Below are positions 30,439 through 42,040 of a stretch of DNA of 64,000 nucleotides, in pieces. The notes below the pieces were generated by a model. The model ran no database searches. It was given only the letters and a program-made list of their open reading frames with translations, and had not been told where the DNA came from. The translations under genes and the position numbers were made by a program. Each line of letters begins with the position of its first letter. Positions within the stretch are counted from its first letter, which is position 1. This stretch comes from Sthenelais limicola (lineage: Eukaryota; Annelida; Polychaeta; Phyllodocida; Sigalionidae), in NCBI GenBank assembly GCA_942159475.1, contig OW804098.1:113835916-113899915 (forward strand). The letters are read 5' to 3'.

Positions 30439-33400
30439 ATGAGACCGACTACGATTAGACCGACCAAAGTACAGATCAACCAGATCTGTACCCGCCAGCA
30501 GGAAGACAGAAGGACTGGTAAGTATCGCTCTATTTCACATACTCTGGATGAAGGTAATTCTGTTGTATTATGTGTAGGAGCTATATGTACCTCAGCACTT
30601 ATTGATACTGGAGCCGATAGGTGTTGTATGAGTCAATCTTACTTTCAGAAAATCAGAAAAGAGGGTAAAATCACTGATATCAGACCATCTACTATATTTT
30701 GTACCTTTGCTGGTGGGGGAACAACTGATGCGGTTTGTGATATTTCAACTGGTATAACTATTGATGGGGTAGAATATGTTTCTGACTTCCATGTCATTCC
30801 TTCGCTTCAATATGACTGTATATTGGGTAGGGATTTCCTCCGTAACTATGGGGTAGTCATCAGTTATGAGGGGGAGGTGGGAAGCTTTACTGCAGGAGCA
30901 GCGGTAAGACTTGCCCAAGTGTTAACTATACCAGGGGAAACCGAAGTATTATATACAGGGAAATTAGATTCTGGAACGAAAATACCTGATGGAACATTCT
31001 TGCACTTTTCTGCTACTAAAATCCAAAAGTTTCCTCATGTTTTTGCTGCCCGCACTTGTGTTAGAGCCCACCAGGGCAACGTGGTAATCCGACTAATTAA
31101 TACAGGGATTAATAGTATTAGTCTAAGTGAAAACACAGTGGTGGGATCGGTAAGGAGGATGAACGCACAGGAGTGTGTACATGTGAGTGCGACAAGGGTT
31201 AGTGTAAATGCCAGTCAGCTAGGTGTCAAAGCTGCGGTGCCCACTCACACTGGAAAAAATGAAAGTAGCAGTCAGGGCATGAAATCTAATGAATCTTTTC
31301 TTCCAGCTGTTGATTATTCTCGTTCCAACTTGAATGAGACTCAGAAGTCGCAAATGAATGCATTACTTACTAAATATTGTCAGGCTTTTGTGGGTCCAGA
31401 TGGGGTCTTGGGACATACTAATTGGGTAGAACACGAAATAGATTTAGAGCCTGGGGCAAGACCAGTCCAGCAAATGCCCTTTAGAATGTCGCCAGATATG
31501 AGGGAAAAACTCAGGGAGGTGGTACAAGTCCAGATTGATATGGATATTGTTGAACCGACCCAGGGAGGGCCATGGGCCTCTCCAGCCTTCCTGGTTGCCA
31601 AGAGTTCAGGCGGGGATCGTCTCGTCTGTGACTATCGTTCCCTCAATACGGTCACAATTCCGCAATATTTGGCAATTCCCCAAATTGATGACACCCTAGA
31701 TGCAGTCGGGCAGATCAAGCCTAAATTCATATCAGCTTGTGATCTTATGATGGCTTTCCATCAAATTCCCATCAGAGAACAAGATCGTGATAAGGCATTT
31801 CTAACTCCATTTGGCAAGTTCAGGTATAAAAGGATGAGCATGGGATTAAAGAATGCTGCTCGATCCTGCCAATCAATAATTGACATGGTCCTGCGAGGAT
31901 TAAAATTCAAATCTAGCCTATGTTATGTAGATGATATAATAACATTCTCGCGAACATTTGATCAGCATCTAAAGGACATGGAATTATTATTGATAAATAT
32001 TGTCAAAGCCGGCTTGAAAATGAAACCATCCAAGTGTGTTATTGCCGCACAAGAAGTACCCTTTTTAGGTCATATCTTGGATGAAAATGGAATCAAACCT
32101 AATCCTGAGAAGGTGAGGGTGATAGGAGAGATTAAATCTCCTACTTCTCAGAAACTGGTAAGAAGATTTCTGGGAATGACTGGATTCTATAGGCGATTTA
32201 TACCTGACTATGCTACTAGGGCTAAGAGTCTCTATGCTCTAACCAAAAAGGATCGAGATTGGGAGTGGGAGGAGGAACATGAAAAGGCATTTCTAGATCT
32301 CAGGGATGCTTTAAAACATAGTTCCCTCTTATTATATCCTGATTTCTCCAAATCATTCACTGTCACCTGCGATGCAAGTGCCGACAGAATGGGCGGAACG
32401 TTAAGTCAATGTGATGATCTAGGGAGGCTTAGACCAGTGGCATATATTGCTAAATTATTCACTCCTACTCAGAGAAACTATAGCACTCTTGATCGTGAGT
32501 TGGCAGCAATTATTTTTGCTTGTAATGAGTGGAGGGTCTATCTCGAAGGCAAAAAGTTCTTGATTCAAACTGACCACGCCCCCCTTCAATATATTTTAAA
32601 TCCTCGAAGCCACCTGTCCTCTAGACAGATAAGATGGGCAGCAGAGCTCAGGGGATTCGAATTCAGGGTGGAACATCTGAAAGGGAAGGACAACGTAGTC
32701 CCTGATGCTTTATCGAGATTAAACATTGACACCCCAGATAGAAAAGATACCACCTTATTTGAGACATTTCCCAAATTATGTAATGTCTCTGTGGTCGATG
32801 TGGCAACACGCCCTCCTGCTCACATGGAAAGGTTACCTAAGCGGTTGAGAAAAGGTCAGCTAGACGATGAGAAGGAAGTCACTCATCCATGTGTCCATTT
32901 CAGTGAACAACCCCAGATCTACAGGTATGAGCAGGAGATGGGAGAAGAGATATCCGTAAATACTCTTAAGTCTGCTCTTCGACCCAATAACATCAAGAGA
33001 AACAGGTACAGAAATAAAGTGAAAGAAATTGAATTTGAAGGTTTGGGAATATCTAGAAAATCTCTCAAGGAGAACCAAGATCAAGATGAGCTATGTCAGG
33101 ATAAAATCAAGTTTATATCTGATCATGAGTTGCCTGACGATTCTAAAAGGGCCAATCTAATAGTTCATAGGGAGGCAAATTTTCTGGTAGTTAACGACCT
33201 TCTATATCATCTAGATGTCTCATTAGGTCCTGATGCAAAAGTTAGACCTCAGGTAGTTATTCCCCTGAGCGTTAGGGAAATCATCTTGCAAATGCATCAC
33301 GACTCAGTCCAGGGAGGACATTTGGGACCCCAGAAAATGATGGCTTCTATGAAAGAGAGATATTTCTGGCCAAGTCTTTCACGAGATGTAATAAATTTCT

Positions 33401-34743
33401 GTAAATCTTGTGGTACCTGTGCTAAGATGAAGAAAATGACTCATCCCATTAGACCCCCGCTTACCATTAGAGATCCAGCTCCTAGACCCTGGGACACAAT
33501 TAATCTGGATGCTTTAGAGAGATTACCTGAGACGGCCGCTGGATTCAAGCACATCTTAGTAGTGTGTGATTACTACAGCCGTTTCGTATTGTGTATTCCT
33601 CTTAAAGACATGACAGCAGAGACCTTTGGGGAAGTATTCTTTTCTAAGGTTTTGTGTAGGGTGGGAGGGGTTCGAAGAATCATTTCGGATAATGGAAAAT
33701 CTTTCTCTAGCAAACACTTCGCACAGATCTGTGCTCGTTATCATATTTCCCATTCCTTTACCTCGGTGGCCCATCCCCAGAGCTCGGGTCTTGTGGAACG
33801 CTCCAATCGTTCCATACTGAGTGTATTAAGGAATTATTTGAATGATTTCCAAAATAATTGGGACGAATACCTGGATGCTGTTTCTTATGCCCTTAACACC
33901 ACCACTGCCTATGGTACAGGGATGTCTCCATATGCCCTGGTCCATGGCTGTGAACCGCTCTCTCCCTTTGAAGTGAATGTTAATTTAGATCTTCAAGAAG
34001 GAGACACGGTAGGGGAGAGGTTTGCCTCTATTCTACAAAATCAAGAGAAGGCTCATATCAAGGCAAAACATCATCTTGAACGCATTCAGAAGAGCATGAA
34101 AACACGGTATGATAAGCGAGTATATGATCCTGATCTAAGGGAAGGTGATCTATGTTGGCTTCATTGGCCTCGGATAAATGAGCCCTTGACGAAGCTAAAA
34201 CTTGCTCAGCAGTATCATGGTCCTTACTACATTGTCAGATTTAACACTGACTCCACGGTTTTCCTTAGAGAAGTCAAATCAGGCAAATTTATGGCAAAAC
34301 CGGTTAGTATCATGAGGCTGAAGCGAGGATTGTCTAGAGAAAAGATAGAGAAGGACTGGCGAGAAGACACTGAGGAAATTGATGATCACGCAGATTTAAC
34401 AGAGGGGGATTTACCTATAGAAAGTTTTGAAAACCCTGACGTTCCTGCTGTTGATCAAACCTCAGCTCCTATCCCAGATCTTTCCATAATTGATGAAGCC
34501 CAAGCTAGTAGACCCGAGGAGGAGGTAATCCAACCTGCCGACGAAGGGAATTCTGATCATGAATCTGAATATTCTTGTGATGAAAATCTCCCTGAATCTG
34601 ATGAGGAAGAAGATCTCTTATACAATCCTACCAATGAAGGACCTAGGGTGGCGAAATCAATTGTAGAAGGAGAGACGCCTGCTTACCATCCTATTGACAG
34701 AATTTTGAATGTAAGTAAGCCTCGTGGGGAGGAGTTAAAGTAA
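30439..34743 (+). CDS. pol: Pol polyprotein: protease, reverse transcriptase, RNase H, integrase
   Basis: 1434 codons from ATG 30439; the frame is open from 30337, in -1 relation to gag, so ribosomal frameshifting near the gag stop may be the real entry. Protease DTGA at residue 56. RT has palm motifs and YVDD at about 496-499. RNase H has TCDASADRMGGTL from about 643 and DRELAAI. Integrase has an HHCC zinc finger (about 953-998) and a catalytic Asp-Asp-35-Glu triad (SDNGKSF to LVERSNR, about 1084-1120), then a C-terminal domain and a long acidic tail. The order PR-RT-RH-IN is diagnostic of Ty3/gypsy. No stops or frameshifts seen; the catalytic residues listed are present. Confidence 0.95.
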   Translation: MRPTTIRPTKVQINQICTRQQEDRRTGKYRSISHTLDEGNSVVLCVGAICTSALIDTGADRCCMSQSYFQKIRKEGKITDIRPSTIFCTFAGGGTTDAVCDISTGITIDGVEYVSDFHVIPSLQYDCILGRDFLRNYGVVISYEGEVGSFTAGAAVRLAQVLTIPGETEVLYTGKLDSGTKIPDGTFLHFSATKIQKFPHVFAARTCVRAHQGNVVIRLINTGINSISLSENTVVGSVRRMNAQECVHVSATRVSVNASQLGVKAAVPTHTGKNESSSQGMKSNESFLPAVDYSRSNLNETQKSQMNALLTKYCQAFVGPDGVLGHTNWVEHEIDLEPGARPVQQMPFRMSPDMREKLREVVQVQIDMDIVEPTQGGPWASPAFLVAKSSGGDRLVCDYRSLNTVTIPQYLAIPQIDDTLDAVGQIKPKFISACDLMMAFHQIPIREQDRDKAFLTPFGKFRYKRMSMGLKNAARSCQSIIDMVLRGLKFKSSLCYVDDIITFSRTFDQHLKDMELLLINIVKAGLKMKPSKCVIAAQEVPFLGHILDENGIKPNPEKVRVIGEIKSPTSQKLVRRFLGMTGFYRRFIPDYATRAKSLYALTKKDRDWEWEEEHEKAFLDLRDALKHSSLLLYPDFSKSFTVTCDASADRMGGTLSQCDDLGRLRPVAYIAKLFTPTQRNYSTLDRELAAIIFACNEWRVYLEGKKFLIQTDHAPLQYILNPRSHLSSRQIRWAAELRGFEFRVEHLKGKDNVVPDALSRLNIDTPDRKDTTLFETFPKLCNVSVVDVATRPPAHMERLPKRLRKGQLDDEKEVTHPCVHFSEQPQIYRYEQEMGEEISVNTLKSALRPNNIKRNRYRNKVKEIEFEGLGISRKSLKENQDQDELCQDKIKFISDHELPDDSKRANLIVHREANFLVVNDLLYHLDVSLGPDAKVRPQVVIPLSVREIILQMHHDSVQGGHLGPQKMMASMKERYFWPSLSRDVINFCKSCGTCAKMKKMTHPIRPPLTIRDPAPRPWDTINLDALERLPETAAGFKHILVVCDYYSRFVLCIPLKDMTAETFGEVFFSKVLCRVGGVRRIISDNGKSFSSKHFAQICARYHISHSFTSVAHPQSSGLVERSNRSILSVLRNYLNDFQNNWDEYLDAVSYALNTTTAYGTGMSPYALVHGCEPLSPFEVNVNLDLQEGDTVGERFASILQNQEKAHIKAKHHLERIQKSMKTRYDKRVYDPDLREGDLCWLHWPRINEPLTKLKLAQQYHGPYYIVRFNTDSTVFLREVKSGKFMAKPVSIMRLKRGLSREKIEKDWREDTEEIDDHADLTEGDLPIESFENPDVPAVDQTSAPIPDLSIIDEAQASRPEEEVIQPADEGNSDHESEYSCDENLPESDEEEDLLYNPTNEGPRVAKSIVEGETPAYHPIDRILNVSKPRGEELK

Positions 34744-35545
34744 TTAGTTCAATTCCGAGATGGGGATAACTTATGGCTACCTATCAGACATTTTAATGAG
34801 GAAGCCAGGCAAACCTATGTGACAACAGAGTTTGAAGCTAGGGAAGTGCCTAGGACCCGTTCCCGGTCTTGTAGAAGTTGAATAAATACTATAGCTTTAC
34901 TCAGATTATAACCCAATGTAGGAAATATGTTTTATTTATGGACTCAATTGCCGATTGTTATTGTACCTCCCATACCATGGTTGCTTAATCTTGCAAGACT
35001 CTTTTCGGTGCTTATATCTTCAATGCAATTTGGTGAGTTCAAAGTGAAATACATTTCATTATTAGAGTAGTTTAGGGGAGAAAAATCTGATTTATTTATG
35101 ACTAATTGTACCCGTTATTGTCTATGTGCCCAAACATGACGTTTTCATAAGCTTTGAAACGGTGCGCAACGTTTTGGCTTTACCAATCTCAAACTAATAT
35201 ATCATAATCCTTATTTTGACTTCTGTGCTAAAGCCGCACAATAGCTCAGCTACTTAATTACTAGATCTGAGCGACAATCTAGCTTTTTGCACCCTACCTT
35301 TACTTACATCTTATCTGCTCGCGAAAGCTGAGACAAGCCTGCGCCTCTAGGGCGACCAGTCTAATTAAGCTTGTCACGGGTCTGATAAAGCTAGAATTCA
35401 CAGTGATTAGGCTTTTCTCTCTCAAGTATATATGATGGTTGGATTCGAGGTAAAGGCCATACCTCCTTTGGTAGTGTTTTACAAACGTGTAGACACAAGG
35501 ATATCTCCAGACGACATAAGCAGCAGTTCTTGATAAAATCAAGTC
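34744..35545 (+). other. pol-env intergenic region of the retroelement
   Basis: About 800 bases without a supported gene. It presumably holds signals for the env subgenomic RNA. Confidence 0.4.
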
Positions 35546-38500
35546 ATGATTTTCAAGATGACAGGCTTCCTCTGGGTGAGCAAACGATATTTTCTTTATA
35601 ACATTTGGGTTATATGTTTACGGCCTTGTGAGAGATTTAGCATTGATACTGTGACACTTTTAGCACCTAATTATGTCTTCCCTTTGATTGAGTACAGTCG
35701 ACCGGCTGAAGGTTCTCTTATATGGTCTGTTCTGACTATATATATTAGTTTATACGACATGCTATTATGACTTGGATTTGTATGGAAATTTTATATAGCA
35801 TGACCGGTCGATGTACAAGGAGAAAAACGTGTATATCTCTACCTATTTATTTAACTTGGATAATTAGACGAAGTTATTTTCTTTGTTATTTTAGGTTTTG
35901 ATATTTGGTACTTGGATTCAACTGACTCTGGGAATATGGGACGATACTGTAGATAGGCATAATGTGGGAGTTATATTTCGGAAATCGCCGAAATTTGTGA
36001 TATTACCAGGAGGAAGAGCGACAATAGGATTAAAAACTAACCTTCCAAACAAGATTAATGAATTTCCAGTGAATCTGTTTCACCCTTGTGTTGATCCTTC
36101 TAAGGGTATTGATACTTCTCAGGGATCTGTACTGTCGGAACATACCAGTGCTTTCTGCACACAAATCAAGCATTTTATTGATATGCAGAGAGACCACTTT
36201 CATATAGTAAAGAAACGAGCTATGCAACTAGATAGGGACCTTTGGCACATGTTTAGGCATCCTTCTATGGCAAGCAGAGCTCGAAAATTCCGCAGTACCC
36301 CCCTGGATTTCATAGGGGATTTATCACGCACAATCTTTGGAACCGCCACGGTCAAAGATATTGTTACCTTGGCTAATCATATGAATGGTCTCACTACAAA
36401 TGTATTGACGGTTATAAAAGACCAGGAGAAATTGAAGAACTTAACAGTGCAAGTGGTGGAAAAATCAGCAGTGGTAATGAAACGATTAAATCAAAAGTTT
36501 GCAGCAGCTGAACTGAGTATGGAGAGAACGAGGATAAGCCTAACCAATATGGTCCAAAACATGGGATTGTTAATGGAAGGAAATAGGCGGGGCACTATCT
36601 GGAATGCCTACTTCTCTCTATCAATGGGTTACTTACAATACCAGATAGAACTCCTAACTGCTTATTCTGAAGAACTTTCAGAATGGGTAGAGATTATGGA
36701 AAATCTTAAGGAAGGCCGCATAAGCACTAGGCTTGTCAGTCCTCCACAACTCCACAAGATCCTAATGGACTATCAACAGGTATTGAGGGAGCAAGGGTTA
36801 GATCTATGTATTAAGGATCCATCCTTTTACTATTCTAATCATCTTCTCACCTACAAGTATACCCAGACGGAATTATACCTCTTACTTAAATTGCCAATCG
36901 CTTCGGATGAATGTGTATTTGTCTTATATAATTCTCTTGTGTTACCAGTACCAATGTCACGAGATAGAATGATAGGATTTACCCAAATCAAAGGCATGGC
37001 AGATCATCTACTTATTAGTAAGAGTGGTAATTCTTATGCTCTGTTAAAGTCAGCCGATCTTCAGCAATGTAATACTGACCAGTACACAGAATGTAATATA
37101 ATCCAGCCACGGATAGAGGTGACCACTACATCGTGTACCTGGGCAGTATGGAAGGGACTTGGAATTGAGCAGGCATGCCAACATAACCTCCAGATCCGTG
37201 GTCAATATCCCGATTCGATCATAGATCTTGGAAATTCCTTGTTTCTAATCACCTCCAGTAAGGGAGAGGTAATGATGGTAGACCCAGCTAATAACACCAT
37301 GGAAAACATTTCTTGCACCTTCTGTACGATTCATCTACCCTGCCAAACTCAACTAGTATTGGGGGATAAAACTTCACAGTCGATACAAGAATGTTCACTG
37401 GATACTCAAGTACAGATAATCCATCATGTTAACCAACCCTTACTGCAGGCATTTAATATATCATTACCGCAGGTTTCAGCAGATTCCATAGATGTTAACA
37501 CATCATATTCTTTCGCATTCCCAAGTTTTGAAAGTTTTGATGAGGGAGGAATATTAGAGGGTGAGCAGGATCTGCAATCAGCAGTAAATAAGTTAAAAGA
37601 CCAGCACTTTGGACGTCTACCTCTGTTGACGCAGCCCTCTATGCTCCGACCAGAATGGTTCAATTGGCAGTTTATTATGTCATCAAAACTGATTCTTATT
37701 TTGGGAATCGTAGCCGCAATTATTCCTGGAATTTATTCCATCTTACAAGTCAGGAAACTGTGGGTGGCTGTCTTAGCTCTTCAAATTACAGGAGCTAAAG
37801 CTAAATCTATCATCCAGCCAAAGAGACAGATTATCAATTTGCTTCCTGCACATCCACTACCCACAATTGCGAGCTGGAAAGAACAGGGATATGGTTTGGA
37901 TGACTTTTTCTCCAGATTAAACTACCAGGATTTTATCCTAACTGTCCTGGTATTGGTAATTATTATTGCGGTTGGAAGAAGAGTGATCTGGAGAATAATA
38001 TGTTTTACTTTAAACAAGATTGATCGTTGTGGATTATGCTCTTATTTGGATCGCACCTCGAAGAGAATGTCTCATACAGGAGTACAGATTTATTTTAAAA
38101 TGGGCAGAACCCATGATAACCTCTGTTTACCAATGATTAATCTGTTACATGAAGACAATGTGGTGACGATCATGGCAATCCCTAAGATATTACATCTGGC
38201 AGTAAATCGAGGATGTTGTGCGACTAAAGCTGAAGTAAAGGCGGCCGGATATTTTACCTTTAAGCGAGGTAGCCGGGTTTGGAATGTAGCGGTGCCTACA
38301 GAGATCCAGTTGGACAATTGGACTGGACACCGACTACAGGAAATCTTAGACAGCCAGCAATTAGACACAATGACCTTAGGAATCTTTATCCAAAAGTCAA
38401 CGAAGGGATACCATGAAGTAATTGATCCACCAGAGCTTGACAAGATGAACCACACTCCTATCATGCCTCGTAAAACTCCCAAACTCCCACTTAGTACTCC

Positions 38501-38678
38501 TTACTTTCCAAGGAAGGTATTATATTCAAAGTCCAAGAGTCAGTTAGAGGCGGTACCAGAGGGTTCACTAATCATCAATTCGTCAGATGAAGAGAAGGAA
38601 GACAAGGCAGAGGAAACAGTTCTTCTCAAACCAGTTGAGGATGAACCGACAGTTAGAAAATCCCCAACCGTAAACTAA
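35546..38678 (+). CDS. env: F-type Env glycoprotein, read from a splice acceptor
   Basis: The main frame (35895-38678, 928 codons) has no ATG near its start and begins at a pyrimidine-rich acceptor (TTATTTTAG ending 35894); the first in-frame Met is about residue 96. A short upstream exon is proposed: ATG at 35546, ten codons, donor GTGAGC at 35576. It would join in phase and give a hydrophobic N-terminus like a signal peptide. Features (numbering from base 35898): furin-type site RKFR at 129-132, then a hydrophobic segment with FIGD and FGTA; conserved cysteines; membrane segments at about 593-618 and 678-697; then a C-terminal domain of about 230 residues. Role: presumed membrane fusion and cell entry, inferred from the F-type layout. 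No stops interrupt the frame. Confidence 0.8.
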
Positions 38679-39671
38679 GTTGGATGCCTCAGGTAAGGGG
38701 AAATGGTATAGCTGATGGTGTCTGATATGGTGATTTTGTATCTCAAATATTGGTTTATAAAAGGGTATAATTTGACTCGTACTTTACTCATTGGTTGCTC
38801 CACAATCACTTGTCTATAAGTAAGCTGTAGGAAACGTATAGTTTTTGCATGTATGTAACGGATGTCTTCTCATTCAGAGGCGAAGTAGCTGCGGTACACC
38901 ACCATCTTCTCCGACTCGTCAACAGAAAACCCCCCATGATAAGATGTTGGCGAGCAATTCTCATCTGCTCCAGGATGATAAAATGCAGGACATCGATTTG
39001 GTTTGAAGGACATTTCTTTATATATAGCTATTCTACAACGAAACATCTACACCCATATGAACAATATCTAGGGAGATATAGAACCCATCAGCAGACCAGA
39101 CAATTGACGCCTTTATTGTCTTGGTCATGAGCATCTATTTATTGCGTTCGATATATTTACAATCGAATTATTGAAAGAGGAACTTTATGATCAAAAGGAG
39201 AGTTATGAACAACAAGAATGAACTCTGATAGAACCGATCTTCTTCAGTACCTGGATGAATCCGGGCCACCTAGAGACTATATTGAAAACTCCTGCAGATT
39301 TATTCGGATGAAACAGAGACAATCATATCTTTATTTTCTAGTTCCATTATTTGAAGCATGTATTTATCTAAGTTGTGATAACGTATTAACTTAGAAAGCG
39401 AGGCGACCCTGTATTTCATGTGCAGTTTTATGTGTATTTTTGTTTGTATTTTTGCCTCTTGATGGTTTAGTCATCTCAGATTTTAAAGAGCCTTATGAGT
39501 AACGAAAGGTTCAGATTTATCTTTAGCTATGATTCCTTAATCAGGAAAATTTGATTACCAGTAATTTCTTGTATTGTGATTTATGTCTTCTACTGGAAGA
39601 TTACAAAGAACATTGTTATCTTATATTTACCTTGTGTAGTGGTAACACAAGACCAGTGTGTCCGGAGGTAT
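38679..39671 (+). other. 3' untranslated region of the retroelement
   Basis: About 1 kb between the env stop and the 3' LTR with no supported gene. The polypurine tract is weak: the bases before the LTR read TCCGGAGGTAT. Confidence 0.5.
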
Positions 39672-40375
39672 TGATAACTTATATATGTGATTTCTATGTA
39701 TTTGAAACATTCGATTTAATGTCTTAAAGGGACATTTAGAGTAATATTTATTGGGCTAAGGTTGACTGTTCATGTTCATAATTATATAAAATGCCTTCTG
39801 TGGATTAACTTGTTTACTGATTTTGGGGCTATGCTAAGGGGAATTAGGATTAACTTCTAGGCTACCTCTACTAGGAAGGAGGGGATTAGCATACCCCAGG
39901 AAACCTAGTAACAGGCATGTTTCAGGGTTCTGAAACATGTCTGGTTGCTGCCTTTATGTTTGTTTAATGTTCTGTTCCTATATTGAATTGTACATGTAAC
40001 CATGTTTCCATGTATCACCATGTTACCAGAGGGTAGAGGGGTATATAAGGTTGTGTGGTTGGCATATTGAATCACTTCTGCTTTAACTTAGAGACTGCCA
40101 CCACCAACTTGCTCTACACCTCTGGGTTGTGTATTTTATTAACTGTTCATTCGGCCATTGTGAACCAAATAAATACAAGATCCCAGCAAGGTATACCAGC
40201 AGTTGTGTGTGTTATTAATAGTTAATTATATTTCGAAGTCATAGTAATATATCCTTGAGTAATCCTACAGGTGTACCTTACACATATTTGCCAAGCTGAA
40301 CGACTAAAGACTCTACCATATTCTCCAAGTATATCCTAGTGATATCTACACCTCACCGATATATATAAAATAAAA
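39672..40375 (+). repeat. 3' LTR (704 bp)
   Basis: The same length as the 5' LTR, with one substitution found by eye (C at 39862). Followed by AAAG, the target duplication. Confidence 0.95.
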
Positions 40376-40379
40376 AAAG

Positions 40380-41815
40380 TCATTACATCATAAATGTTGT
40401 CTCAGCAAATTCTGTTGTTATATCCCAATCAGTGGTTGTACACAACACTATAGAGTGAAATCCTACCATGATATAAAGCTATTTGGAATCATGCTTGTGA
40501 TCCGGCAATTCTGTCATTTCTGACGTCATGCTTTTAAGTATAAGCCAATAGCATATTCCCTTACGGTGCAACATTATTTTCGTAAATGGCAGAAAAATGA
40601 AGAAATTACTCTTTGCTAACAATACACGTTTTTTCAAGATTATCTGCTATCTGTCTAGAATGTATTAGTTGTTCCCTTTACATAATAGTATTTAAAGATG
40701 AGAAAGAATTATCGCAGGATGAAATAATATCAGAGATACATCAATCCTATAGATATGTAGATAGGAGAGGGTGAGTACAGAAATAATGATGGCTGAATAA
40801 GAACATGTCTACGAAGTACAAAAATCATCGAAATAGGTGGGTGCGAAAGCGATAGAGAGCTGAGCAAGAGGTTCACTTATTCCTTATCAAGGTATTATTT
40901 CTTTATTTGAATTTTGAACATATCAAAATTAAAGTCAAGTAAATCATGTGAGCGAATCAGTAAATTATTCCAAATATTTGCTACTTGATAGTGTAAGGAT
41001 TATCTGTTGGATTCCCTTTCAGGAATAGATATCTGAAGAAGTGGGATATAAAATGTTCTTGCTATACGGGTGGACATTTAGGTTTCTTAACTTTGCAATT
41101 GAAATAAAGGCTAATTTGAAGAAGAAAGTCGATTCTAATTTTAAATTTCATAGTTTTTGTCATTGAATGAATTTCGTTGGTTGGTGGACAGCCTAATTAA
41201 GGTGATTTTTAATGCCTTATTTTTGCATGAATGCATAATAGAGTTGTATGTCTACCATTTCACGAAACTTTCACTCCACTTGGTTAGATTACTGTTGGTC
41301 AAAAGGAATCATAAACACATATGGATATCTTATAGACTGGAGGGAATATTAGCATTTTAATCTTTATCGTCATGAACATGCATTTAAGTCTCAAATAGAC
41401 AAAGAGTTTGAGTAAGGTCAACTAGTACTGAACTCAATCAAGTGCACATACTGAGCAGTTACAACTTGGTGCAACCTGATGAGTCATATTGTGAGACGTC
41501 TCACTCCAATGGAATATTACACTTGTTATATAAATCTGAAGACCTCGGTAAATCCCCATGAGATCTATCTTTTACTGTTTTTTTAAAACATATTTGCCTA
41601 CATCGTTCACTGACCATGTAGGCAAGGACCTAGTCATTCCTCACCACCTACAGAACCAGCACAAACCATCGCAAGGCTTACCGCAGAGCTTACCGCAGCC
41701 AGTGGAGACCACCCTTAACCCCCGCCACCCCCCCTTGCCTCTTCTGCTGCGGTGGCTCTCTGTAGGCCTATAGGCAACACACAACCCTGCTAATGTTTTG
41801 TGTATTGGGATTTAA
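40380..41815. other. Non-coding, nothing recognised
   Basis: No coding frame, inverted repeat pair or RNA gene that I can support. Confidence 0.35.
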
Positions 41816-42040
41816 GGGTCAGATCTTTAGAAAATGTACAATTCGGCATCACTAATTCTTTCAAATAACCCACATTTAAGACAGAAATGAGCTTCAAAAT
41901 GCTTAAAAACAGATACTTTAAAATAACATGACACCAAACATACTCAGATATACCAAGCATTCATTATTTTTCAGCCTAATTTTGCAAAATTCCCTAAATT
42001 TGTAGAGCTGCCAATTGTACATTTTCCGAAAATCTGATTC
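41816..42040. repeat. MITE family C copy
   Basis: GGGTCAGAT...AGAAAATGTACAATTC at the left and TGCCAATTGTACATTTTCCG then AAATCTGATTC at the right. Confidence 0.75.

Larger units (their letters stand above)
28488..40375 (+). mobile_element. Complete retrovirus-like Ty3/gypsy element (gag, pol, env)
   Basis: An 11,888-bp element with two 704-bp LTRs (one difference by eye: T28678 versus C39862) flanked by a 4-bp duplication AAAG (28484-28487, 40376-40379). It has uninterrupted gag, pol in the order protease-RT-RNase H-integrase (Ty3/gypsy, Metaviridae), and an F-type env read from a splice acceptor. Near-identical LTRs and open frames indicate a very recent insertion. Whether it can move is not shown by sequence. 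Confidence 0.93.
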
